A DNA stretch of 64,000 nucleotides from Alcanivorax sp. (lineage in GTDB: Bacteria > Pseudomonadota > Gammaproteobacteria > Pseudomonadales > Alcanivoracaceae). Made by a program: the position numbers and the translations under genes. The DNA is taken from assembly GCA_022449455.1 (NCBI GenBank), contig JAKUPL010000006.1, forward strand, positions 1 through 64,000. Reading direction: 5' to 3'. Below the pieces are notes generated by a model that had not been told where the DNA came from, did not search any database, and saw only the letters and a list, made by a program, of their open reading frames with translations. Shown in pieces: positions 55,961 through 64,000 of this stretch (the first letter of the stretch is position 1; each line of letters starts with the position of its first letter).

Positions 55961-56359
55961 ATGATTGTTCGTACCCTGGCGGAAGCTGAAAAAACGGAAC
56001 GTCGCGTGGTCGCCGAGAACGGCAACTGGCAGTCCGTGCGCCTGTCCCTGAAGGAAGATGGCATGGGCCACTCCTTCAACATCACCACCATCTTCAAGGG
56101 CACCAAAACCCACATCAAATACGCCAATCATTTCGAGTCCGTGTACGTGATTTCCGGCAAGGGCAAAATCGAGATGATCGAGAGCGGCGATGTGCACGAA
56201 CTCACTCCCGGCACCATCTACCTGCTCGACCAGCACGACGAGCACTACCTGTATGGTGGCGAGAACGAAGACATGGTGGTGGCCTGCGCCTTCACCCCGC
56301 CGCTGAGCGGCAAGGAAGTGCACGACGAAAACGGTGTCTACCCCGCCGACCTGGACTGA
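55961..56359 (+). CDS. ectC: ectoine synthase
   Basis: 132 residues from ATG 55961 with GGAGG 9 nt upstream (an upstream ATG would add four residues). Cupin-fold enzyme that cyclises N-gamma-acetyl-diaminobutyrate to ectoine, the final step. MIVRTLAEAEKTERRVVAENGNWQSVRLSLKEDGMGHSFNITTIFKGTKTHIKYANHFESVYVISGKGKIE is the usual start, with TPGTIYLLDQHDEHYL forming the metal/substrate site. The ectoine hydroxylase gene ectD is not in the window. Confidence 0.96.
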   Translation: MIVRTLAEAEKTERRVVAENGNWQSVRLSLKEDGMGHSFNITTIFKGTKTHIKYANHFESVYVISGKGKIEMIESGDVHELTPGTIYLLDQHDEHYLYGGENEDMVVACAFTPPLSGKEVHDENGVYPADLD

Positions 56360-56387
56360 CCCTCCGGTTCGCCCGGTGCGAACACCC

Positions 56388-56417
56388 AAAGCGGAGCCCC
56401 CGGGCTCCGCTTTTTTT
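56388..56417 (+). terminator. Rho-independent terminator of the ectoine operon
   Basis: Stem GCGGAGCCC/GGGCTCCGC (effective loop four nt) followed by seven T residues, 28 nt after the ectC stop. Confidence 0.92.
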
Positions 56418-56439
56418 ATGGCGCCCGCGGGCGTCGACC

Positions 56440-56604
56440 AAGGTCTAATTCAGGCGTCCCTGGATTTTAGCGATAGTACAACCACTTCGCGGCGGTCCGG
56501 GAAACCGCCACGCGCCGGTGAGTCCTGCCTTGCACCGACAGTTTTAACGGCTCTGGAGAGTTTCCACGGTGCCCCTCCCACGGGAGGGGCCCTCCTCTTT
56601 TTTT
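56440..56604 (+). ncRNA. candidate small RNA ending in a strong terminator
   Basis: The 351-bp gap between ectC and crbR has a second terminator (GCCCCTCCC/GGGAGGGGC, 56571-56590, with a seven-T run at 56598-56604) behind no coding frame. Upstream of it lie hairpin GGCGGT-CCGGGAA-ACCGCC and a smaller CGGTG/CACCG stem. No convincing promoter was found. This could be an sRNA or a leader; three GGA motifs (one in a hairpin loop) make a Csr/Rsm-type role conceivable but unproved. Confidence 0.33.
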
Positions 56605-56675
56605 GAACCGTTTTTGCCCGGCCCCGGCCCATTCCGGGCGCCGACCGGGGGCACGGCAACCGGGTCCTGGCCGTG

Positions 56676-56681
56676 TATACT
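56676..56681 (+). promoter_or_regulatory. -10 box of the crbR promoter
   Basis: TATACT, a good -10 hexamer, 30 bp upstream of the crbR ATG. The -35 at the expected distance is weak (GGCAAC-like), consistent with an activated or low-level promoter. Confidence 0.4.
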
Positions 56682-56710
56682 GGCGGGATAACGAGTCACA
56701 GGCCCCAATA

Positions 56711-57358
56711 ATGAAAATACTGATCGCCGACGACCATCCCCTGTTTCGAGCCGCTCTGCGCCAGGCCGTGGAAGTCAGTTTCGCGCGCGCCGATATCGTC
56801 GAAGCGGACTCCCTGGCCGCCCTGGAAAAACTGGGCGAGGACCAGGTGCCCTTCGACCTGATCCTGCTGGACCTGCACATGCCCGGCACCCACGGCTTTT
56901 CCGGCCTGATCTACCTGCGTGAACTGTATCGCAAGGTGCCGCTGGTGGTGATCTCCGCCAACGAAGCGGTGGAAGTGGTGCAGCGCTCGCTGCAGTTCGG
57001 CGCCGACGGCTTCATTCCCAAATCCGCCTCGGTGGACGCCATGACCCGCGCGCTGTCGCGGATTATCGGCGGCGAACGCTGGGTGCCGGACTACGCCCGC
57101 CGCCATGCACCGCCGGACCCGGGAGAGTTCGCCGGCATGCGCGAGCGCATCACCCAGCTCACACCGCAACAGTTCCGCGTCATGGGCATGCTGATGGAAG
57201 GCATGCAGAACAAGGTGATCGCCTACGAACTGGAGGTCTCCGAAGCCACCGTCAAGGCGCACATGACCGCTATCTTCCGCAAGCTGGGCGTGCGCAACCG
57301 CACCCAGGCGGTGCTGGCGCTCAAGGACCTGGCCATCGAACCCCCGGGCCTGGACTAA
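56711..57358 (+). CDS. crbR: LuxR-type response regulator, CrbR/ErdR-like
   Basis: 215 residues from ATG 56711. Receiver domain MKILIADDHPLFRAALRQAV with Asp54 in LLDLHMPG as phosphoacceptor and Lys in PKSAS; C-terminal LuxR HTH (LTPQQFRVMGMLMEGMQNKVIAYELEVSEATVKAHMTAIFRKLGVRNRTQAV). Placement opposite the SLC5-linked hybrid kinase (ends 24 bp apart, convergent) identifies the pair as CrbS/R (MxtR/ErdR), the acetate-switch regulators of acs and actP. No acs gene is visible here. Its stop is repeated in a tandem duplication. Confidence 0.85.
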   Translation: MKILIADDHPLFRAALRQAVEVSFARADIVEADSLAALEKLGEDQVPFDLILLDLHMPGTHGFSGLIYLRELYRKVPLVVISANEAVEVVQRSLQFGADGFIPKSASVDAMTRALSRIIGGERWVPDYARRHAPPDPGEFAGMRERITQLTPQQFRVMGMLMEGMQNKVIAYELEVSEATVKAHMTAIFRKLGVRNRTQAVLALKDLAIEPPGLD

Positions 57359-57375
57359 CAGGGCCTGGAGTAACC
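57346..57375. repeat. 15-bp tandem duplication of the stop region
   Basis: GGGCCTGGACTAACA followed by GGGCCTGGAGTAACC. The first copy contains the TAA of crbR, the second is outside. 13 of 15 positions agree. Confidence 0.85.
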
Positions 57376-57381
57376 GGCGGC

Positions 57382-60300
57382 CTATAGCCCCCGCAGCACG
57401 CGCAGAATGGCCTCCTCGCTGACCGGCTTCTGCAGAAAACCGACCCCCCGCTCCTCGGCCTCGGCACGGATCTCCGCGCGCCGGTCGGCGGTGATCAGCA
57501 CCGCCGGCACCACCTCTTCCCAGTAACCGTCCAGCGCCTCGATCACCTGGAAACCGTTCTCGCCGTCATCCAGCTGATAATCCACCAGCAGCAGATCCGG
57601 CTCCGGCGCGCCGGCGGCCTGGCGCAGGGCCTCGTCCCGGGAGCGGGCAGTGACCGGGTCGCAGCCCAGGGCACGCAGCAGCGCCTCCAGGCTGGCCAGC
57701 AACCCCGGGTCGTTGTCCACGCAGAACACCCGGGTGCCGGCCAGATCGCGGCGGTCTTCCACCGCCGCCGGGGCCGGCGCCGGGGTGGCCGGCGGCGCTT
57801 CCGCCCCGGCCAGCGGCACATAAACGGAAAACACCGTGCCGCGGCCGGGCCAGGAATCCACGGTGATGCGATGCCCGAGCAGGCGGCAGATGCGGTCGGC
57901 GATGGCCAGCCCCAGACCCAGCCCCTTGACCTGCCGGCGCCCCTGCTGGGGCAGCCGCATGAACTCATGAAACACCCGGGTGTGCTGATCCTCGGGGATG
58001 CCCGGGCCGGTGTCCCAGATTTCAATGCGCAGGGTATCGCCGCGCCGCCGGCAGCCGAACAGCACCCGGCCCCGCTCGGTGTAGCGCACCGCGTTGGAGA
58101 GCAGATTCTGCAGCACCCGCCGCAGCAACGCCTCGTCGGTACATACCCGCAGGTCGCTGAACACGGTGTGCAGGTCCAGCCCCTCGGCGCGGGCCAGCAC
58201 GCTGAATTCCTCGCCAAGCTGCTGCATCAGTGGCCGCACCGCCACCACCGAGGGGTGCGCCTGCATGGTGCCGGTGTCCAGGCGGCTGATTTCCAGCAGC
58301 GCCGAGATGATCTGCTCGGCGGCGCGCAGGGAGCTGTCGATATGCCCCAGCACCTGCCGCTCGTAACCGAATTCGTCGCCGCGCTGACCGAGCCGCTGGG
58401 CCAGCGAGGAGGCGAACAGCTGGGCGGCGTTGAGCGGCTGCATCAGGTCGTGGCCGGCGGCGGCCAGAAAGCGGGTCTTGCCCTCGTTGGCCTGCTCCAG
58501 CTGGCTGTTCACCTCGGACAGGCGCCGGGTGCGCTCGGAAACCATCTGCTCCAGGTTCTCGTTGATCTGGCGCAGGGCGATCTCGTCGCGCTTGCGCTCG
58601 GTGATGTCCATATAGGTACTGACGAAACCACCGCCTTCCATGGGGTTGCCACGTACCTCGACGATCACCCCGTTGGGCAGCTCCCGCTCGAAACGGTGGG
58701 CGCTGCCCTCGCGCAGCAGCTGCACGCGCTTGCGCACGTCTTCATCCAGATCCCGACCGTCGTAGAAGCCCCGCTCCGCGTTGTGCCGGTAGACCTCCTC
58801 GATGGGCCGGCCCAGCCGGATAAAGCCTTCCGGATAGCCGAACAGGGCCACATAGGCCTGGTTCCAGGCGACGATGTTCAGGTCCCGGTCCACCACGCAG
58901 ATACCCTGGCTGATGGTCTCGATGGTGGTGCGCAACAGCTGATGGTTGAACTGAATCAGCTGGGACGCTTCGTCCATGATCCGCACCATGTCGTCGCGGC
59001 GCACACTCTGCTTGCTGAGCAGCGAGCCCATCACGATACGCGCGGTGGAGGCGCCCATGGCGCCGGCCAGCAGGCGCTCCACATAGCGCACCAAATGCAG
59101 GGGCGCGGGCAGCGACGGGTCCTCGGAGATCTGACGCCGGTGCAGATAATCGAAAAACAGTGGCCGGGCCCGGGGATGGCCCAACCCCCGCTCGCACACT
59201 TGCAGCAGCTCGCCGGTGGTGATCAGCGGATGGCCCATGCCCTCCCGCCACCAGTCGGTGGGGGTATCGACGAAGCGGGTGGCCTGGGTTTCGTCCAGCG
59301 GGCTGTGCCGGGCCCGGCGAGAGAACGACACATAGGCCAGCAGGTTCAGACTCAGGCTCCAGAATACCCCGTGGGTCAGGGGCTCCAGCCCCTCGATGCC
59401 GAACAGGGCGTAGGGTCGCAGAATACCCAGGCCCAGCAGCCCGCTCTGGTTGAGATACTCCACCCAGCTCATCGGCAGTACCAGAGGCAGCAGCAGACAA
59501 TAGAACCAGACCAGGAAGCCCAGGATCAGGCCAACGAAGGCGCCGCTCTGATGGCCGCGCCGCCAGTACAGACCGCCCAGCAGCGCCGGCGCCAGCTGCG
59601 CCACCGCCGCGAACGACAACAAACCGATGCGTGCCAGACCCTCGAAGCGGTCGATCAGAATATGGAACAGGAAGGCCAGCGCCAGCAGCACCACGATGCT
59701 CAGCCGCCGCAGCAGACGCACCTGATTGCTCAGGTCGGACAGTTCCTCGTCGCCCTGGATCCGATACTGCACCCAGGCCGGCATCAGTACCTCGTTGGTC
59801 AGCATGATGGCCAGGGCCATGGTCGACATGATCACCATGCCGGTGGCGGCGGCGATGCCGCCGATAAAGGCCAGCAGCATCATGCCGTTATTGCCCATGG
59901 CCATCGGCAGCGACAGCATGAACATGTCCGCCGGCCCGCCGTGGGACTGGGTCAGCAGGCCGGCGGCCACGATCGGCAGTACGAACAGAGCGAACAAACC
60001 CAGATAGAGCGGCATCAGCCAGCGCGCCTTGCGCAGATGCTGCAGGTCGTTGTTCTCCACCACGCCGGCGTGGAACTGGCGCGGCAGGCAGAGAATGGCC
60101 AGCATCGACAGCAGCAGGGCGGTGACGAAGTTCTGCGAGAACAGCGCCGGCTCGAAGGTGCTGCGGATGCGTGGCGAGGCCATCATATTGCGCCACAGAT
60201 CCAGGGGGCCGTTGAACACCACGAACAGACAGAACAGGCCGATGATCACGAACGCCACCAGCTTGATAAAGGACTCGAAACTGACCGCCAGCATCAATCC

Positions 60301-60852
60301 GGACTGGTGCTCGGTGGCGTCGATATGGCGGGTGCCGAACAGCAGGGTGAACACCGCCATCAGAGCGGACACCGCCAGGGCGATGTCCAGCGGCGGCGTG
60401 GCGTTGATGCCCACCACATGTTCGAAGGACAGAGTCACCGCCTTGAGCTGCAGAGCGATGTAGGGCAGCACGCCGACGATGGCCACCACCGTGACCAGCA
60501 CCGCCAGCTGCCGGGATTTGCCGTAGCGTGCCGCCAGAAAGTCGGCGATGGAGGTGATGTGATGCTGCTTGCCCACCGACACCAATTTGTAGATCAGCTC
60601 CCCACCCAGCAGCATGGTGAGAATCGGGCCGAGATAAATCGGCAGGTAGGTCCAGCCGCTGTGGGCCGCCTCACCCACCGCCCCATAGAAGGTCCAGGAG
60701 GTGCAGTACACCCCCAGCCCCAGGCTGTAGGTCCAGGCGTTGTTGACCACCGGCAGGCCGCGCCGCTCGGCACGGTCGCCCCACCAGGCGATCACGAACA
60801 ACACCATCACATACAACAGGGCCAGCAGGCCAAGCTGCCATAGACTCAGCAA
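57382..60852 (-). CDS. crbS: hybrid histidine kinase with SLC5 symporter domain, CrbS-like
   Basis: 1156 residues, TTG start 4 nt after the preceding gene's stop. Order: SLC5 (sodium:solute symporter) membrane domain, about 1-500; STAC domain near 520-625 (LLQVCERGLGHPRARPLFFDYL); PAS near 640-760 (VVDRDLNIVAWNQAYVALFGYP); HisKA with the H-box AGHDLMQPLN (His about 800); HATPase with NLLSNAVRYTERG (N-box about 919) and DTGPGIPE; receiver with Asp about 1091 in LLLVDYQLDDG. This is the CrbS/MxtR layout sensing acetate and signalling to the LuxR-type CrbR encoded convergently. Full-length, no visible defect. Confidence 0.92.
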   Translation of the reverse strand: MLSLWQLGLLALLYVMVLFVIAWWGDRAERRGLPVVNNAWTYSLGLGVYCTSWTFYGAVGEAAHSGWTYLPIYLGPILTMLLGGELIYKLVSVGKQHHITSIADFLAARYGKSRQLAVLVTVVAIVGVLPYIALQLKAVTLSFEHVVGINATPPLDIALAVSALMAVFTLLFGTRHIDATEHQSGLMLAVSFESFIKLVAFVIIGLFCLFVVFNGPLDLWRNMMASPRIRSTFEPALFSQNFVTALLLSMLAILCLPRQFHAGVVENNDLQHLRKARWLMPLYLGLFALFVLPIVAAGLLTQSHGGPADMFMLSLPMAMGNNGMMLLAFIGGIAAATGMVIMSTMALAIMLTNEVLMPAWVQYRIQGDEELSDLSNQVRLLRRLSIVVLLALAFLFHILIDRFEGLARIGLLSFAAVAQLAPALLGGLYWRRGHQSGAFVGLILGFLVWFYCLLLPLVLPMSWVEYLNQSGLLGLGILRPYALFGIEGLEPLTHGVFWSLSLNLLAYVSFSRRARHSPLDETQATRFVDTPTDWWREGMGHPLITTGELLQVCERGLGHPRARPLFFDYLHRRQISEDPSLPAPLHLVRYVERLLAGAMGASTARIVMGSLLSKQSVRRDDMVRIMDEASQLIQFNHQLLRTTIETISQGICVVDRDLNIVAWNQAYVALFGYPEGFIRLGRPIEEVYRHNAERGFYDGRDLDEDVRKRVQLLREGSAHRFERELPNGVIVEVRGNPMEGGGFVSTYMDITERKRDEIALRQINENLEQMVSERTRRLSEVNSQLEQANEGKTRFLAAAGHDLMQPLNAAQLFASSLAQRLGQRGDEFGYERQVLGHIDSSLRAAEQIISALLEISRLDTGTMQAHPSVVAVRPLMQQLGEEFSVLARAEGLDLHTVFSDLRVCTDEALLRRVLQNLLSNAVRYTERGRVLFGCRRRGDTLRIEIWDTGPGIPEDQHTRVFHEFMRLPQQGRRQVKGLGLGLAIADRICRLLGHRITVDSWPGRGTVFSVYVPLAGAEAPPATPAPAPAAVEDRRDLAGTRVFCVDNDPGLLASLEALLRALGCDPVTARSRDEALRQAAGAPEPDLLLVDYQLDDGENGFQVIEALDGYWEEVVPAVLITADRRAEIRAEAEERGVGFLQKPVSEEAILRVLRGL

Positions 60853-60856
60853 GGGA

Positions 60857-61078
60857 TCACCACTGAAACAGAACCTGACAGAACCGTACCACCACCGCCA
60901 GGATCAGCACCAACAGGCCGGCGCGCTGAATCTTGAATTCCACCACCGAGAGCGTCATGCCGCGGGTCCAAAAACGCAACACGCCGCCCCAGTCGCCGGT
61001 GCGATGAATGTAATGAGCGTAGGCGAACAGGACCAGCGTCACGCCCAGCAGCAACAGCACGCCCTGCAGGTATGCCAT
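60857..61078 (-). CDS. small membrane protein of the crbS/actP cluster
   Basis: 73 residues from ATG 61078, with AAGGAG at good distance. N-terminal membrane segment MAYLQGVLLLLGVTLVLFAYAHYIH, central RTGDWGGVLRFWTRGMTLSVVEFKIQRAG and a second hydrophobic stretch LLVLILAVVVRFCQVLFQW, so two transmembrane helices. Found between the exonuclease and crbS genes, on the same strand and almost touching both, so co-expressed. Function unknown. Confidence 0.75.
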   Translation of the reverse strand: MAYLQGVLLLLGVTLVLFAYAHYIHRTGDWGGVLRFWTRGMTLSVVEFKIQRAGLLVLILAVVVRFCQVLFQW

Positions 61079-61089
61079 GATTATTCTCC

Positions 61090-61695
61090 TTATTGGTCGA
61101 CGACCGAGGGATTCAGTTTCAGGTACATCAGCGCCGCCGTGGTGGCGTCGCCGCGGGCGGTGTGCCGGCCGATCACCGGCACCCCCAGTTTGCCGGCCAC
61201 GCGCTCGAAGCGCAGGTCCGGCAGCGCGTCCGGGCTGCGGTAGCGCTCGCGCTTGCGGTACAGATCGGACAGCTCCACCACCGGATTGGGCAGATCGAAG
61301 CCCAAAGCCGGTCGCAGGTAACGATTGATCACCGCCAGGTCGAAGTCCAGGCACCAGCCCACCAGCGGCCGGTTGCCGATGAACGCCAGCAATTGTTCCA
61401 GGGCCTGGTGCACGTCCAGGCCCTGGGCCAGGTCCACGCCACGCAGACGGTGGATGCGGATCGACTCGCCGCTGAGGCTGGCCGGCGGCGCCAGGTGCAG
61501 CTCCAGGGCGGCGCCGGCGCGCACCCGGCCTTCGCGAATCGGCACCGCCGCCACCGACACCAGCTCCGCCCGGCGCGGATCCAGCCCGGTGGTCTCGCAG
61601 TCCAGGGCCATCAGCTCCTGGCCATCCGGCGTCTGAAACAGATGACCGTAGGGCCCGCTGCGATGGCGCCGTTTCTGTACCAGCCTTTTCAGCAC
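61090..61695 (-). CDS. 3'-5' exonuclease, DnaQ/DEDDh family
   Basis: 201 residues. DEDDh motifs: ALDCETTGLDPRRAELVSVAAVPI (Exo I, D-x-E), LVGWCLDFDLAVINRYL (Exo II, D), and HTARGDATTAALMYL (Exo III, H-x4-D). Related to the PolC/DnaQ proofreading fold but a stand-alone nuclease. It is regularly encoded beside crbS and the DUF294 protein in acetate clusters. 12 bp upstream of the small membrane protein, 19 bp after the DUF294 gene: one operon. Confidence 0.9.
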   Translation of the reverse strand: MLKRLVQKRRHRSGPYGHLFQTPDGQELMALDCETTGLDPRRAELVSVAAVPIREGRVRAGAALELHLAPPASLSGESIRIHRLRGVDLAQGLDVHQALEQLLAFIGNRPLVGWCLDFDLAVINRYLRPALGFDLPNPVVELSDLYRKRERYRSPDALPDLRFERVAGKLGVPVIGRHTARGDATTAALMYLKLNPSVVDQ

Positions 61696-61713
61696 ATCGA
61701 TACTCCGGATCGT

Positions 61714-63540
61714 TCAATACTCAAGGTGAAAGCGCCGGGACAAACGCTTCTTGAATTCGTTGACCACCTGCAGGGATTCTCGCAGCAGATCCCGCTCCAG
61801 GGCGGAAAGCCGGTCCACCAGCAGTTGATTGCCGGGCAAACCCGCCGGATCCTGGCCGCCCTCGCCTTCCAGGCGGGCCAGTTGCTGGCGCAGACGCAGT
61901 TCCGCGAACAGGGCCATGGCCTCGCCCAGTTCCTCGGCGAAGCCCGCGTCCATCTGGCCCGCGTCCACCAGCCGGTTGAGCCGCGCCAGGGTGCCGGTGT
62001 CCCGCACCCGATGCTCCAGGCTCATGGCCCGTACCCCGTGCACCACCGGAAACAGGCCGCCCTTTTTGATGTCGATGCCCTGGTCCGGCTTTTTCAGGGC
62101 GCCGAACCAGTTCAGGGGGGTGGCGAACTTCAGTGACGGCCGGGCGAACCGGGACAGCAGGATCTGGTCGCCGCTGCAGCGCTGGAACAGGGTCTCGCGC
62201 AACGCCTCCACCAGTTCCGCCCGGCCGGCCACCGGATGAGCGTCGATCAGAATCGCCAGGTTCATCATCGCCGCGTCATCGCCCTGGCCGGCCCAGCGCG
62301 ACACTTTCTCGCGCCAGTCCGACAGCGACCCCACCCATTCCGGGTTCGACACCATGATGTTGCCGGGGCAGCGCGGGTAGCCCAGGGTCAGCAGGGTTTC
62401 CGTGAAACGACGCATGTGTTCGTCGCGCTCCGGCCAGTGCGCGGCGTCATCGAGGATCAGGGCGTTGTCCTGGTCGGTCTTGAGAATCTGCTCGCCGCGC
62501 CCTTCGCTGCCCAGCACCAGCAGGCAACCGTGTTCCTGATGCGCCTCCGGCACCACGAATTGAAAGGCCTTGCTGATGATGCGGCCGTTGAGCGCGGCCA
62601 GCAGATCCATGGCGAAACGCATCTTCACGCCCTGGGCCATCAGCGCCCGCACCAGTTCCGGCAGCCGCGCGCTGGCCAGCGACAGCGCCTGCAGGTTGTC
62701 GGCACGCTCCACCTCCAGCCCCACCACGTAGGAGCGGCTGGAGAAAAAGCTGAGCACATCGGTGAGCTCCACCACCCCGACCGGCTTGCGCCCTTCCATG
62801 ACCACCACCCGCTCCACCTCATGGCGGGTCATGCTGACCAGCGCGGCGAACAGGTATTCGTCCGGCGGCACCTTGACCAGCCGGAAGGTGGCCAGGGACA
62901 GGGCCGGCGAGGCCGGCGTCAGCCCCTCGTCCACCAGCCCCCGCAGCAGATCGGTTTTGGTGATCACGCCGACATGGCCGTCCCGTTCCACCAGCAGGCT
63001 GTCCGCCTGCCGTTCGTTGAGCGCCGCCACCGCCTGCTGCACGGTGCCTCCGGAGGGCAGCACCAGCGGCTCGCGCATGCACTGGTGCACCTTGGCGAGC
63101 ATGAAACCGGCCATGGTGACGCCGCCCTCGCGGCGCTCGGCGAGCAGTCGGTTCTTGCTGGCCAGGCGCTGACGAAAATAGTCGGCGAACGCCGGCTGTT
63201 CATCACAAAGCGTTTTGAACAGAGCGGCGGGAATCAGATAGCAGAGGGTTTCTTCCTCGGTGACGAACCGGTACCGGCTGCGGCCGTTCAGCACGCTGAG
63301 CGCGCCAAACACATCGCCGGCGGTGTAGACCCCGAGGCGACCGGCGTCCGCCGGCAGGGTGGGGTCCAGCTCCAGCACCGCGCCTTTGTGCACCACGTAC
63401 ACGTAGTCGGCGGGCCGGCGTGCTTCCAGCAACACCTGCCCGGCCTCGAAGAAGGCCATTTCCATGGCCGCCTTGAGACGCTCGCGGCGGTCCTCCTCCA
63501 ACAGGGAGAACGGCAGTTGCTCGAAATCCACGTCGATCAT
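61714..63540 (-). CDS. cNMP-binding/CBS/DUF294 nucleotidyltransferase-like protein
   Basis: 608 residues. N-terminal cyclic nucleotide-binding fold (LLEARRPADYVYVVHKGAVLELDPT, near 30-130), CBS pair (about 160-290, with ALNERQADSLLVERDGHVGVITKTDLLRGL and VVVMEGRKPVGVVELTDVL), then a DUF294 nucleotidyltransferase-like domain (LVLGSEGRGEQILKTDQDNALI, G-S-x-x-R-x-E and D-x-D near 344-358) and DUF294_C. A regulatory protein, perhaps modifying an acetate-linked target, always found with actP and the DnaQ-like nuclease. ATG start. Confidence 0.92.
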   Translation of the reverse strand: MIDVDFEQLPFSLLEEDRRERLKAAMEMAFFEAGQVLLEARRPADYVYVVHKGAVLELDPTLPADAGRLGVYTAGDVFGALSVLNGRSRYRFVTEEETLCYLIPAALFKTLCDEQPAFADYFRQRLASKNRLLAERREGGVTMAGFMLAKVHQCMREPLVLPSGGTVQQAVAALNERQADSLLVERDGHVGVITKTDLLRGLVDEGLTPASPALSLATFRLVKVPPDEYLFAALVSMTRHEVERVVVMEGRKPVGVVELTDVLSFFSSRSYVVGLEVERADNLQALSLASARLPELVRALMAQGVKMRFAMDLLAALNGRIISKAFQFVVPEAHQEHGCLLVLGSEGRGEQILKTDQDNALILDDAAHWPERDEHMRRFTETLLTLGYPRCPGNIMVSNPEWVGSLSDWREKVSRWAGQGDDAAMMNLAILIDAHPVAGRAELVEALRETLFQRCSGDQILLSRFARPSLKFATPLNWFGALKKPDQGIDIKKGGLFPVVHGVRAMSLEHRVRDTGTLARLNRLVDAGQMDAGFAEELGEAMALFAELRLRQQLARLEGEGGQDPAGLPGNQLLVDRLSALERDLLRESLQVVNEFKKRLSRRFHLEY

Positions 63541-63625
63541 GGCGATGCACCGGTGTCATAACGGCAATCGGGGCGGCGCCACGCGCCACCCCGATTTCAG
63601 TTTACTCCGTTTACCGTGGCGGGCG

Positions 63626-64000
63626 TCAGTGGGCCTGGGCCGCTCCGGCGCCACGCGGTACGCGGATGTCCTCGACGATATGCTGGATGTGCTCCGGCGG
63701 CGGCGCGGTCACGCGGGACACCACCAGGGCAACGATAAAGTTGAGGACCATGCCGACGGTGCCGATGCCCTCCGGCGACACACCGAACAGCCAGTTGTCC
63801 GCGGTGTTCAGCTCCGGCGACACGAACTTGAAGTAAACGATGTAGCAGAAGGTGAACGCCAGCCCCACGGCCATGCCGGCGATCGCCCCTTCCTTGTTCA
63901 TGCGCTTGTAGAAGATGCCCATGAGAATCACCGGGAAGAAGCTGGCCGCCGCCAGACCGAACGCGAAGGCGACCACCTGCGCCACGAAGCCCGGTGGATT
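63626..64000 (-). CDS. actP: cation/acetate symporter ActP (3' part)
   Basis: C-terminal 124 residues of a sodium:solute symporter, cut by the right window edge on the 5' side. NPPGFVAQVVAFAFGLAAASFFPVILMGIFYKRMNKEGAIAGMAVGLAFTF is the ActP pattern; it ends with a hydrophilic tail. ActP imports acetate and other short acids. Within the CrbS/CrbR cluster, it is a likely regulatory target. The remainder and yjcH, which often precedes actP, are outside. Confidence 0.9.
   Translation of the reverse strand, partial: NPPGFVAQVVAFAFGLAAASFFPVILMGIFYKRMNKEGAIAGMAVGLAFTFCYIVYFKFVSPELNTADNWLFGVSPEGIGTVGMVLNFIVALVVSRVTAPPPEHIQHIVEDIRVPRGAGAAQAH

Noticed and set aside
57871-60843. Long plus-strand open frame opposite crbS
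   Set aside because: Gln/His-rich with no motif; the minus-strand kinase frame is complete from SLC5 to receiver.

Overview
This GC-rich 64 kb window looks like ordinary chromosome from a marine, moderately halophilic gammaproteobacterium. Alcanivorax and its relatives fit best, judging from the ectoine operon, the acetate-sensing two-component cluster, several fatty-acid and lipid enzymes and the lipoprotein-rich content; this is inference from gene content, not a placement by alignment. I saw no rRNA, tRNA, CRISPR array or prophage. The one clear mobile element is a group II intron of the bacterial class C type. Both edges cut genes: a phosphopantetheinyl transferase on the left and an acetate permease on the right.

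Layout. 1-7.6 kb: truncated phosphopantetheinyl transferase, a lipoprotein carboxylesterase, and a pair of lipoproteins, one of them a 1511-residue fusion of a phosphodiester-glycosidase domain with a purple-acid-phosphatase-like domain. 7.7-13.8 kb: two paralogous acyl-CoA dehydrogenases separated by ybaN and the group II intron, which sits directly behind a Rho-independent terminator. A PsrA-like operator lies upstream of the second dehydrogenase. 14-21 kb: a Trm112-like protein, outer-membrane phospholipase A, and the four-gene ligase-associated DNA repair cassette (exonuclease, ATP ligase, Lhr-type helicase, PdeM), all with overlapping ends. 21.3-33.5 kb: small metabolic genes (three short-chain dehydrogenases, a DUF2256 mini-protein, nicotinate phosphoribosyltransferase, macrodomain, lipoproteins, hydrolases, AcpH, GNAT, HIT, a tandem PTPS-fold protein), including a coupled monooxygenase-esterase-dehydrogenase operon.

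33.5-43 kb: LysR and Arc-type regulators, a membrane diguanylate cyclase, an MFS transporter and a GAF/HD-GYP protein, then thrS, hisI, cysS and yidD. 43.4-49 kb: a probable zinc-acquisition region with a ZnuD-like TonB receptor carrying a histidine-rich loop, an AztD-like beta-propeller lipoprotein, and the zinc-independent GTP cyclohydrolase FolE2. 50-56.4 kb: a TRAP transporter in a split arrangement next to ectR-ectA-ectB-ectC, with a strong terminator hairpin between ectB and ectC. 56.4-64 kb: a candidate small RNA, then the CrbR/CrbS-type acetate-switch regulators and the linked genes (small membrane protein, DEDDh exonuclease, cNMP/CBS/DUF294 protein, actP).

Repeats worth noting are a perfect 28-bp inverted repeat at 21.1 kb, two related dispersed palindromes at 41.1 and 47.8 kb, and three independent short tandem duplications that each span a stop codon.
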